Assembly (NCBI GenBank): GCA_048213135.1 | Contig: AFZH01016498.1 | Coordinates: 1-26,218 of the forward strand | Reading direction: 5' to 3' | Origin: Reclinomonas americana ATCC 50394 | Lineage: Eukaryota; Jakobida; Jakobea; Jakobida | Length of the DNA stretch: 26,218 nucleotides | Shown: piece by piece, positions 20,501 through 26,218 of the stretch | How positions within the stretch are numbered: the stretch's first letter is position 1 | Layout of the letters: every line of letters begins with the position of its first letter | Made by a program: the position numbers and the translations under genes | Notes under the pieces: model-generated | What the model was told of the DNA's origin: nothing | The model's input: only the letters and a program-made list of their open reading frames with translations | Database searches by the model: none

Positions 20501-22073
20501 CGAACACACGTAAGAGAAAGAGAGATAGAACGACATGGTGGATAGTTGGCTGATCCCTCACAAGTGCGACAGAGTCGTCGTCGAACACACGTAAGAGAGA
20601 GAAAGAGAGACAGAAACATGGAGTATATTTGTCTGATCGTTCACAAGTGCGACAGAGTCGTCATCGAAGACACGTAAGAGAGAAAGAGAGAGAGATAGAA
20701 CGACATGGAGGAGAGATAGAACGACATGGAGAATAGTTGGCTGATAGTTCACAAGCGCGACCAAGTCGTCGAACACACGTGGGAGAGAAAAAGAGAGATA
20801 GAACGACACGGAGGATAGTTCACAAGCGCGACAGAGTCGTCGTCAAACACACACGCGTAAGAGAAAGAGAGAGACAGCAATACGGAGGATAGTTGGCTGA
20901 TCCTTGACAAGCGCGACAGGGTCGTCGTCAAACACACGTGGGAGAGAGAAAGAGAGAAACAGAACAACATGGAGGATGAATGTCTGGCCCTTCAAAGATG
21001 CAACAGAGTCGTCGTCAAACACACGTAAGAGAGAAAGAGAGAGATAAACGGCATGGAGATAGTTGGCTGATCGTTCACAGATGAGACCGAGTCGTCGTCA
21101 AACACACGATAGAGAGAACGCGTGGTCTGATCCCTCGCAAGCGCGACAGAGTCTTCAAACTATCTCCCTCTCCCTCACACACACACGACGCAACTCGCGC
21201 CACAGCGCCAACACCTGCGCCGCCGTGCCATGCACCACGAAGGCATTGTCGGGAATGTATCCGACAAACGAGAGCGTGTCGGGCGAGCGCGCGCGAACCG
21301 CCTGCAGCACATCCTCATGCGGATAGCGCGTAAACTGCACGAGGAAGAGATTCGGAGGCGACGACGACTGTGCGAGGAATGCTCTCGTCGTGAGCGATCG
21401 TGGTGGCATGCGGATGAGAAGCGCAGTGGGGCGTAACTGATGCGCGATCGTCGGTGAGTGCGGGGGAGGTGGAGGTGTCGAGAATGCCCACGCTGCGGAG
21501 GTGGATGAGGGTGGAGGGGGTTGTGGCGGAGGCGACTGTGGACGAGGGAAAAAAGGGGGGGTCAGTTCAAAACGAATTTGAAGGGAGGGAGGTGAGTGGA
21601 GGAAGGGGAAGGGAAGGGGAAAGGAGGGTGAGTGAGTGTGCTTGTGTGTGAGAGAGTGTGTGAGTGAGTGAGTGAGAGAGAGACGGAGAGAGAGAGAGAG
21701 AGACGGAGAGAGAGAGAGAGAGTGAGTGAGTAGAAAGAGGGAGAGAGAGGGAGAGAGAGAGAAGAAGACAAGAGTGTGAGTGACCGAGCAGGGGTCGATG
21801 CCTTTCTCACTCTCACTCACACTCTCACTCTCACACTCTCACACACTCTCACTCTGTCACTCTCACTCTGTGACGCATGAGTGTGCGATGCAACGGGCTT
21901 GACACTCGGAAGCACGCGTACAACGGGTGGCAATGAATATGCGCACATGTACGTGTCACAGTGTGCGTCTCTCTCTCTCTCTCAGTGTCTCTCACTGTGC
22001 GTGTGAGAACGCAACATGCCACTACCAGCAACAGCAATGCTGTGAGCGCAAGCAGCCGACCAATGCCGGTCAT
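11695..22073 (-). CDS. Membrane-anchored subtilisin-like serine protease (S8), about 32 exons
   Basis: A multi-exon gene for a secreted or surface serine endopeptidase of family S8. From ATG at 22073 to TAA at 11695-11697 about 1,350-1,365 residues are encoded. Domain order: signal peptide, prodomain, catalytic domain with PA insert, C-terminal beta-sandwich domains, EGF-like module, transmembrane helix, cytosolic tail. The catalytic Asp (GDTGVD), His (GHGSHVSG), oxyanion Asn (ANGNSG) and Ser (GTSMASP) are all present, so the enzyme should be active. The DTGVD...CFF and the short Asp-to-His spacing recall KP-43/TagB-type subtilases. All exon joins but two keep phase: the exon 1 to exon 2 join and the intron at 12410-12566 are ambiguous. 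Exons are listed in the domain entries. The gene is divergent from the UBL3-like gene. Confidence 0.88.
12115..13545 (-). other. Protease beta-sandwich and EGF-like modules
   Basis: Exons 13412-13545, 13186-13351, 12967-13115, an exon from 12896 to about 12565, then 12286-12409 and 12115-12208. Two consecutive modules show the Kre9/Knh1 or Ig-like pattern: IGSSYVVSWTQ...GTQTWTIPAGFPSG...YDISDTVFEV, and YAGEQFTVTWRT...GDGYSLHMTLEG...SSTFTLVV. An EGF-like module follows with six cysteines (CPLDCSAHGTCDHG then CTCESAWTGADC). After it comes a PPC-like segment (ISVSSAADG...DLYLVAVQSAS). Such modules usually mediate substrate or cell-wall/matrix binding; the Kre9-like assignment is by pattern only. 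Confidence 0.7.
12410..12566 (-). other. Intron with frame-conflicting donor
   Basis: The exon beginning at 12896 reads DEKVVIP up to an attractive donor GTGCGT (intron from 12566). Splicing there to the clear acceptor TTTCAG (exon from 12409) puts the next exon out of frame. The downstream exon's correct frame (NVMVLQTSTANG) needs two extra bases, met by a GC donor at 12564-12563 (GT|GCGTGC) or by a distant GTTTCG at 12477. The GC-AG solution gives the most natural protein, VVIPVNVMVLQ. Confidence 0.5.
13546..14617 (-). repeat. Long protease intron with two tandem arrays
   Basis: A 1,072-nt intron. Array one, about 13575-13720, is a 12-mer of the form GGGGGAAGAAAA. Array two, about 14055-14460, is a minisatellite of about eight units near 50-60 bp carrying GATCAAGGGTTGAGGGTGGAG and CACACACGCAT. 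Between them is a (CT)n tract at 13979-14008. No gene is seen in the intron. Confidence 0.8.
14618..15068 (-). other. Protease PPC-like domain including a 15-nt microexon
   Basis: Exons 14949-15068, 14862-14876 and 14618-14786. The first contains AVLSWYDAPG and LNLSVRVGTDG, the second only TTGVN, the third VADSRNNVEMVELEV and then a beta-rich stretch ending VWER. This matches the pre-peptidase C-terminal type domain that follows the catalytic domain in KP-43-like subtilases, in which the NNVE motif is common. Confidence 0.8.
15069..15552 (-). other. Purine-rich (+ strand) intron, no gene
   Basis: A 484-nt intron of the protease gene between exons 15553-15658 and 14949-15068. It is GA-rich on the + strand, hence CT-rich in the sense direction, with many degenerate GAGAGNGA words and no conserved unit that I can define. 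Confidence 0.7.
15553..17873 (-). other. Protease catalytic domain, second half: Asn, PA insert and Ser
   Basis: Exons 17720-17873, 16805-16921, 16543-16748, 16329-16477, 16179-16279, 16014-16111, 15865-15958, 15720-15801 and 15553-15658. The first holds the oxyanion-hole Asn (FIANGNSG, near residue 480). The next two contain the PA insert (KIVFVNRGTCTFADKARN then GGLAMVVVN), which in other subtilases restricts access to the active site. Then come FSSLGPTSDNR, IKPDLVTPG and the nucleophile in GTSMASPIAAG (near residue 700). The gap between His and Ser is large because of the PA insert. All joins preserve phase. Confidence 0.92.
16922..17719 (-). repeat. Protease intron built of ~170-bp repeats
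   Basis: A 798-nt intron. The phrase CATCTGGGATGACCAGGTCAG or a close variant occurs near 17119, 17290, 17460 and 17623, a spacing of about 163-171 bp. Longer flanks such as GGATGGATGCGTGAGGCACG (near 17013 and 17334) recur at about 320 bp, suggesting a two-unit higher-order repeat. No gene is supported. Confidence 0.8.
18028..19612 (-). other. Protease catalytic domain, first half: Asp and His
   Basis: Exons 19367-19612 (end of the prodomain, FVLWIEPARTF), 19122-19303, 19015-19046, 18324-18368, 18168-18247 and 18028-18111. The catalytic Asp is in LSVGDTGVD (near residue 337) followed by the conserved SSCFFNDPN. The His is in GHGSHVSGSAVG (near residue 383), encoded by a 45-nt exon. Next come YNGVAYKAKLAFTDIGD and the segment ending RVFTESW. 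Exons of 32 and 45 nt are very short but phase-consistent. Confidence 0.92.
18369..19014 (-). repeat. Protease intron with ~100-bp repeats and poly-purine tract
   Basis: A 646-nt intron. The half near 18380-18620 is GA-rich (+ strand). The other half carries diverged copies of GAA(C/T)ATGGACAGAGAAGACAC (near 18669, 18770 and 18867) with GTGATCAATCAAGTGACG (near 18735 and 18839). No gene is seen. Confidence 0.75.
19613..19909 (-). other. Protease intron with G-rich hexamer array
   Basis: A 297-nt intron. At 19617-19690 the + strand is a GGGAAG/GGGGAA array; in the sense direction this is the C-rich polypyrimidine tract next to the acceptor CCCCCTAG. Confidence 0.75.
19910..22073 (-). other. 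Protease signal peptide and prodomain exons
   Basis: Exon 1 starts at 22073 and encodes MTGIGRLLALTALLLLVVAC, a typical signal peptide with a hydrophobic core. Then exons 21438-21535, 21187-21367, 20204-20300 and 19910-20138. The second of these contains LFLVQFTRYPHEDVLQAV and YIPDNAFVVHGTAAQV, which resemble inhibitor-type prodomains of KP-43/TagB-like subtilases. Exon 1 to exon 2 does not keep phase with the obvious donor at 21995; a donor at 21952 (GTACAT) does keep phase but includes low-complexity sequence, and a missed exon is also possible. Confidence 0.75.
20301..21186 (-). repeat. Protease intron with ~85-bp minisatellite
   Basis: An 886-nt intron. From about 20480 to 21160 the phrase GTCGTCAAACACACGTAAGAG or a close variant occurs about eight times (near 20498, 20578, 20658, 20766, 20836, 20925, 21009 and 21093), each followed by a purine run and GAACGACATGGAG...GTTGGCTGATC. 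Spacing varies from about 70 to 108 bp by internal deletion or expansion. Confidence 0.85.
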
Positions 22074-22494
22074 TTTTTATTGTTACAGTGGAGGACTGTG
22101 TGTCACACACACAGTGGTGATATGAGAAGAGAGAGTGAGAGAGTGAGAGTGAGATGACAACACGCAACACGTGGTCTCTCTGTCTGTCTATGTCTCTCGT
22201 CGCGATGAGTTAAAGACGGACGCGTGCTCACGAAATCGGCTGATCGGAGGTTTGTAAGTTGGAACGCGTGTTTGGCCGTGTTTGTGTTTGTTTGTGTTTG
22301 TGTGTTGTGCTGTTTGTTATGGCGGCCGATGCCGTGCGGCTGCGGTTTCTGTTGGCGGGGTGAGTGGGGAGAGGAGAAGGAGGAAGGGAGGGAGGAGAAG
22401 GAGAGAGAAGGAAGAGAGGGGAGAAGGGTGAGAGTGAAAGACTTGGTCTCTCTCTGTTTTCTTTCGTTGTGTGTGTGTGAGTGAGTGAGTGAGA

Positions 22495-22526
<32 letters not shown>

Positions 22527-22606
22527 AGAGGACAAGGAGAGAGAGAGGAGAGGGAGAAGGAGAGAGGAAGACTCGGGCTTGCTCTGTCTTTTCTTGCGTT
22601 GAATGT

Positions 22607-22663
<57 letters not shown>

Positions 22664-23998
22664 TGTGTGTGTGGTGGTGCGACTCACGCATTCTCTCTCT
22701 CTCTCTCTCTTTCTCTCCTTCCCTTTAGTGTGAGTGAAGTCTCGGGCATTTTTCTCGGTTATGTTGTTGGTGTGGCAGAGGTGGCGACTCGGGCGTTTTC
22801 TCACTCACTCTCTTTCTGTGCTTGTGTGAGAGAACGAGGAATGCATTCAAGCGTGAGAGAGCTTATTCATCGAGATGCATTCTCCGAGACACGCTCGGTC
22901 TTTGTGCTTTTGCTCTTGCATTGTGCACGTGACTGTGAGACGTGGCGAGTCTGGCAAGAGGGAGGGAGAGAGGACAGCCGCAAATGTGCCTGAGAGAGAG
23001 CGATAGAGAGGAACACATGAGACTTGGATGCGTTTGCCGTGAGGGAGAGAAGGAGTGAGCCTGGCGAGAAAGAGGCGAACGAGAACGGCAGCGTTTGTTA
23101 TGAAGAGGGAGGGAGAACAAGAGGAGGCGGACGAGAGAGGGGCGAATGAGAACGGCAGCATTCCTATGAGTGAGGAAGAGAGAAGAACAAGAGGCGGACG
23201 ACTTGGCCGCTCTCATATTTTGTTCGTGACTGTACAAGTCCGGCGAGAAAGGGGAGGAAGAGAACGGTGGAACGCTTGTGAGCGAGAGATTGAGAGTGAT
23301 GTGGAAGAATGAGCAGACGACTTGGTCGCACTTTATATTTCCCATGCTTGTGACCAAGGGCGGGGGAAGCGAGAGAAAGATGAAGATGAGGAGGCCGCTC
23401 TCGTTCTTTTGCTCGTGCTTTGTGCCTTGGACCGTGTAGCTGTACGGGTCTGGTGAGAAAGGGGAGGAAGAGAACGGGTGAGCGAGGAAGGGAAGTGAGA
23501 AAAGGGAGACAGACGACTTGGTCGCACTTCATATTTCCCATGCTTGTGACCTTGGGAGGGAGAAGCGAGAAAAGATGTAGATGAGGAGGCCGCTCTCGTT
23601 CTTTGCTCGTGTTTTGTGCCTTGGTGCGTGTAGCTGTACAAGTCTGGCGAGAAAGGGGAGGAAGAGAACGGGTGAGCGAGGAAGGGAAGTGAGAAGAGGG
23701 AGACAGACGACTTGGTCGCACTTTACTCTCTCCCCGTGCTTGTGAGCGCGGCAGACTACGTTTACACACGCACCGAGAGTGTGTGTGTGTGTTTGTGTGT
23801 GTCAGAGAGAGAGAGAGGAGAGATCATCCATCTCTGTGTGCATTTGTACGTGTAGTTGGCGAGATAAAGAAGAAATGAGGACGGCATGTGTTAGAGGAGG
23901 GAAGGGGAGAAGAAGAAGAAGAGGCAAGTGACTGCCCGCTCTCTTTCTACGCGTGTCGGCGAGCGAGCTTGAGAGTCTGCCGAGAACTGAAAGAGTGC
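22074..23998. other. Divergent intergenic region, repeat-rich, no gene supported
   Basis: The region between the protease start (- strand) and the UBL3-like start (+ strand). It should contain both promoters and 5' UTRs. It holds a (GT)n/(GA)n compound tract at 22603-22670, CT tracts at 22694-22715, and a longer tandem array (separate entry). Open frames here are all low-complexity Ser/His/Glu/Arg artefacts. Confidence 0.7.
23198..23740. repeat. ~195-bp tandem repeat upstream of the UBL3-like gene
   Basis: GACGACTTGG(T/C)CGC begins repeats near 23198, 23315, 23512 and 23707. Copies two and three are nearly identical over almost 195 bp, including TATATTTCCCATGCTTGTGACC, GATGAGGAGGCCGCTCTCGTT and GTGTAGCTGTAC. 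The first copy is shortened and the fourth is a fragment. Further diverged pieces (GAACGGCAGC with GAGGAGGCGGACGAGAG) are seen at 23090-23160. Confidence 0.85.
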
Positions 23999-24676
23999 AT
24001 GCCGGCGTTCATGTGAGCGAGAGGGAATCGACGGGAACGCACTTCTCTGTTGCTCCTCTCGACGTGCGTGTAAAAGCGTGCACGTTCCTCTTATTCATCT
24101 CTTCCCTTCCCTCCTCCCACCAGCACCCTGCCAAACGAGCTGAGTGGGCGCGTGCTGGAGCAAGCGTTTCCGGTGAGCGCGACTGTGCGCGATGTGAAGA
24201 AGCGGATCATTGACGAATGGCCGCAAGGTGCGTGCTCTCGCTCTCCTGCTTTTCCTCTGCGATGTGCCTGACGACGATGCCTGTCGCGTGCAGAGTTTCG
24301 TGAGCGGGGCGTGAATCTGCGGAGACCTGAGGAGTTCAAGCTCGTGCACGGAGGCAAATTCTTGGCGGACGACTCGCAGACGCTGGCTGGTGCGTCTCTC
24401 TGCCCTCTCCCTCTATCTCTCTCTCAAGTCTCACGATGGTGGCGCAGTGGCTGCGGGTTTCAAACCCGGCGAGGAGAAGACGGTGCATTTGGTGGTCAAG
24501 TTGTTGAGCGCGGCCAGTTGCGTTGCATCCCTTCTGTCAACCATCCTCACCGTCTGATTGACCACATCGCTGCAGGTGGCCTGTCACGCTCGGCGGCGGG
24601 CAGTGTGAATGGAGGAGGCGGTGGAGGGACGGCGAGCGAAGAGAGGCAACCAAAAGGATGCTGCGCGTTGTTGTAA
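23999..24676 (+). CDS. UBL3: Membrane-anchored ubiquitin-fold protein (UBL3/MUB family)
   Basis: A small ubiquitin-like protein expected to be prenylated and held on the cytoplasmic face of membranes. Exons 23999-24012, 24124-24227, 24294-24389, 24448-24516 and 24576-24676 total 384 nt, 127 residues plus TAA. Family landmarks in order: VSATVRDVKKRIIDEWP, EEFKLVHGGKFLADDSQTL, GEEKTVHLVVK, a Gly-rich linker and the C-terminal GCCALL. Animal UBL3 is about 117 residues with the same ending pattern. The terminal Cys-Ala-Leu-Leu is a CAAX box favouring geranylgeranylation; the preceding Cys may be palmitoylated. In UBL3/MUB relatives this protein recruits ubiquitin-conjugating enzymes to membranes or sorts proteins into vesicles. 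The 14-nt first exon (MPAF plus a split codon) is inferred from phase and is the least certain part. Confidence 0.87.
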
Positions 24677-25787
24677 AATCGGAGGGAGTGGACGGAGTGA
24701 GGGAGAGAGAGGGAGACAGAGGCACCCGAGAAAGGATGCACAGTGAAACGTGGCTTGTGCTTTGGGACGAGGCAGAGCGGCAGGCAGATGAGGAGGTGCA
24801 CCACCAGAATGGTGTCAGTATGCGGTACACCGGCCAGAAGACTGCGGAGAAAGGATGCACAGTGAAACGCGGCTTGTGCTTTGTGAGGGGGTTGAACCAG
24901 CCCACGAGCAGCACCACCGCACGGACCAGAAACCGACCAGGAGACTGCACAGGTGGAGAGAGAGAGAGAGACACATGCAAATCGTGACTTGTGCTTTGTG
25001 AGAGGCAGAGCGGCAGGAAGGTGAGGGGTTTGAACCAGCCCACAAGTAGCACCACCAGAATGGCGGGTGTCAAAATGCGGTGAACGGGCCAGAAAGCGAC
25101 CAGAAGACTGCAGAGAAAGGATGCTGGGCTCTTGCTGCGTTGTGCAAACGGCACGGCCGAGGAGAAGCGGCGAGTTTGCGTGGGTGGTGGAGCGGCGGGG
25201 ATCACTTCCATTTCTTGGTGACACCACGCGACGGCGGCCAGCAGCGGCCAGCATCGGCAACTTGACCTTTTGCTGGCCACCCGTTCCCGTCGCACCCGTT
25301 CCCTCGACCTCGGCGACAAGGACATTCGACTTCGCAGTCACAGCGCGCCACCGGCATCTCGTCCACCCGTCGACGTCACAGGCTCCCTCCGAGTGTATAC
25401 CCATCTGCACTCGCTCCCGTCCGGCCTTGAGTAGAATGACGGGCGTCAGTATGCGGCGAAGACTGCGGAGAACGGGCGCACAGTGAAACGTGGCTTGTGC
25501 TTTGTGAGGGGATTGAACCAGCCCACGAGCAGCACCACCAGAATGACGGGCGTCAATATCTGGTGCATGGGCCAGAAGCCGAGCAGGAGACTGCGGAGCA
25601 CATGGAAGCACTCGTGTTTTGTGAGGAGGTTAGTACACTTATCCGTTCAGAGCGGCAGGAAGGTGAGGAGGTTGAACCAGCCCACGAGTAACACCACCAG
25701 AATGACGGGCGTCAGTATGCGGTGCACGGGCCAGAAACCGACCAGGAGACTGTGCGAGAGTGAGTGAGGAGCGAAGAGAGGCGAGGA
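24677..25787 (-). repeat. Diverged repeats encoding a hydrophobic peptide on the - strand
   Basis: About five or six copies of a unit near 100-150 bp lie at 24735-24850, 24850-24955, 24975-25115, 25430-25490, 25480-25600 and 25640-25755. Shared phrases (+ strand) are GTGAAACGTGGCTTGTGCTT, TTGAACCAGCCCACGAGCAG, CACCACCAGAATGACGGGCG and CGGGCCAGAAGCCGACCAG. Read on the - strand, copies give WPVHRILTPVILVVLLVGWF and close variants. No start codon, splice structure or end can be fixed, so I do not call it a gene. It lies between the 3' ends of the UBL3-like gene and the terminal-exon gene. Confidence 0.7.
25121..25430 (-). other. Non-repeat island inside the repeat array, origin unknown
   Basis: About 310 bp of balanced, GC-rich sequence separate two groups of repeats. 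The - strand is open throughout and reads, in pieces, GIHSEGACDVDGWTRC and VLVAEVEGTGATGTG, while the + strand is also open. Without a start, splice sites or a known family I cannot call a gene; it may be a captured exon fragment or a diverged part of the repeat unit. Confidence 0.4.
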
Positions 25788-25971
25788 TCACACAAGAGTC
25801 ACTCGCCAGACAATGGTCCCTATGCCGAGGGCGGTCAGCACGCCAATGAGCGCCGGCGCCACGTCAAAGTAGGTCTTGTTGGGGAAGCGTCGCATGTCTA
25901 CGGTGAGGATCATGTAGAGGCCGAGGACGATGCAGGCGCCGAAGCCGCCGATGCCCAGGTTGAGGAAGGTG
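25788..25971 (-). CDS. C-terminal exon of an unrecognised membrane protein, 5' partial
   Basis: A terminal exon on the - strand running from the acceptor CCCCACAG (exon from 25971) to TGA at 25788-25790. It encodes 60 residues after one base of a split codon: TFLNLGIGGFGACIVLGLYM, then ILTVDMRRFPNKTYFD, then VAPALIGVLTALGIGTIVW and RVTLV. There are two clear transmembrane helices with a short basic loop (DMRRFPNK) between them. Codon use and composition look coding, unlike the flanking repeats. Upstream exons must lie beyond the window, past the GA/CT tracts at 25985-26218. I do not recognise the family. Confidence 0.72.
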
Positions 25972-26146
25972 CTGTGGGGTGGGGTGAGGTTGGAGAGGGG
26001 GAGAGAAGAGAGCAGGGAGAAGAGAGAGAGGAGCAGGGAGAAGAGGGAAGAGAGAAGAGATACAGACTTGTCTCGTAGTTCCCCGCTGCAACCTCGTTCT
26101 CTTGCTTTCTAACTCGCTCAGTCGCTCACACACAAGCACACTGTGA

Positions 26147-26147
26147 C

Positions 26148-26218
<71 letters not shown>
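26147..26218. repeat. (CT)n microsatellite at window end
   Basis: A pure CT tract of about 34 units runs to the last base. It follows about 170 bp of intron of the terminal-exon membrane protein gene, which is GA-rich up to 26060. Confidence 0.95.

Noticed and set aside
20450-21160. Spaced repeats considered as a CRISPR-like array
   Set aside because: Units are diverged, spacing varies and the spacers are themselves repeats; it lies within an intron of a eukaryotic gene, so it is a minisatellite.
22103-22804. Ser/Thr/His-rich - strand frame upstream of the protease
   Set aside because: It is a translation of GA/GT microsatellites in the divergent intergenic region, without splice sites or a coding signature.
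1-26218. tRNA, rRNA, transposase or reverse transcriptase genes
   Set aside because: I found no cloverleaf-like segment, conserved rRNA stretch or recognisable transposase/RT motif on either strand by eye; a dedicated search could still find a short or decayed one.

Overview
The window is intron-rich eukaryotic nuclear DNA. Almost every gene is broken into short exons joined by roughly 60-110-nt introns with GT(G/A)(A/C)G donors and pyrimidine-rich CAG acceptors, plus a few kilobase-scale introns made of simple or tandem repeats. I see no prokaryotic operon layout, rRNA, tRNA, CRISPR array or recognisable transposon. The organism is probably a microbial eukaryote (protist); the sequence alone does not let me name it. 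Both window ends are long (CT)n tracts.

Layout. (1) 119-9065, + strand: the 3' part of a large gene encoding an N-terminal Kelch propeller followed by a long coiled coil and a C-terminal tail. I reconstructed nineteen exons that keep one frame (about 1,324 residues visible; the 5' end lies outside the window). (2) 9066-11585: a gene-poor stretch with a strong 24-bp inverted repeat and, at low confidence, a short spliced + strand gene. (3) 11695-22073, - strand: a complete or nearly complete gene of about 32 exons for a secreted, membrane-anchored subtilisin-like (S8) protease. It has a signal peptide, prodomain, Asp/His/Asn/Ser catalytic sites, PA insert, tandem beta-sandwich domains resembling the Kre9/Knh1 type, an EGF-like module, a C-terminal transmembrane helix and a short basic tail. 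(4) 22074-23998: a divergent intergenic region full of repeats. (5) 23999-24676, + strand: a complete five-exon gene for a UBL3/MUB-type membrane-anchored ubiquitin-fold protein ending in a CAAX box. (6) 24720-25760: a family of diverged tandem repeats that read on the - strand as a recurring hydrophobic, membrane-helix-like peptide. (7) 25788-25971, - strand: the last exon of an unrecognised small membrane protein whose upstream exons lie beyond the window.

The genes do not form an obvious pathway. The protease is a cell-surface or secretory-route enzyme, the UBL3-like protein would sit on the inner face of membranes, and the Kelch/coiled-coil protein looks like a cytoplasmic scaffold. The most notable features are genomic: a distinct tandem repeat in nearly every long intron, a 15-nt microexon, a 138-bp in-frame duplication across an exon-intron boundary, competing splice donors, and one intron whose apparent donor is two bases out of frame.
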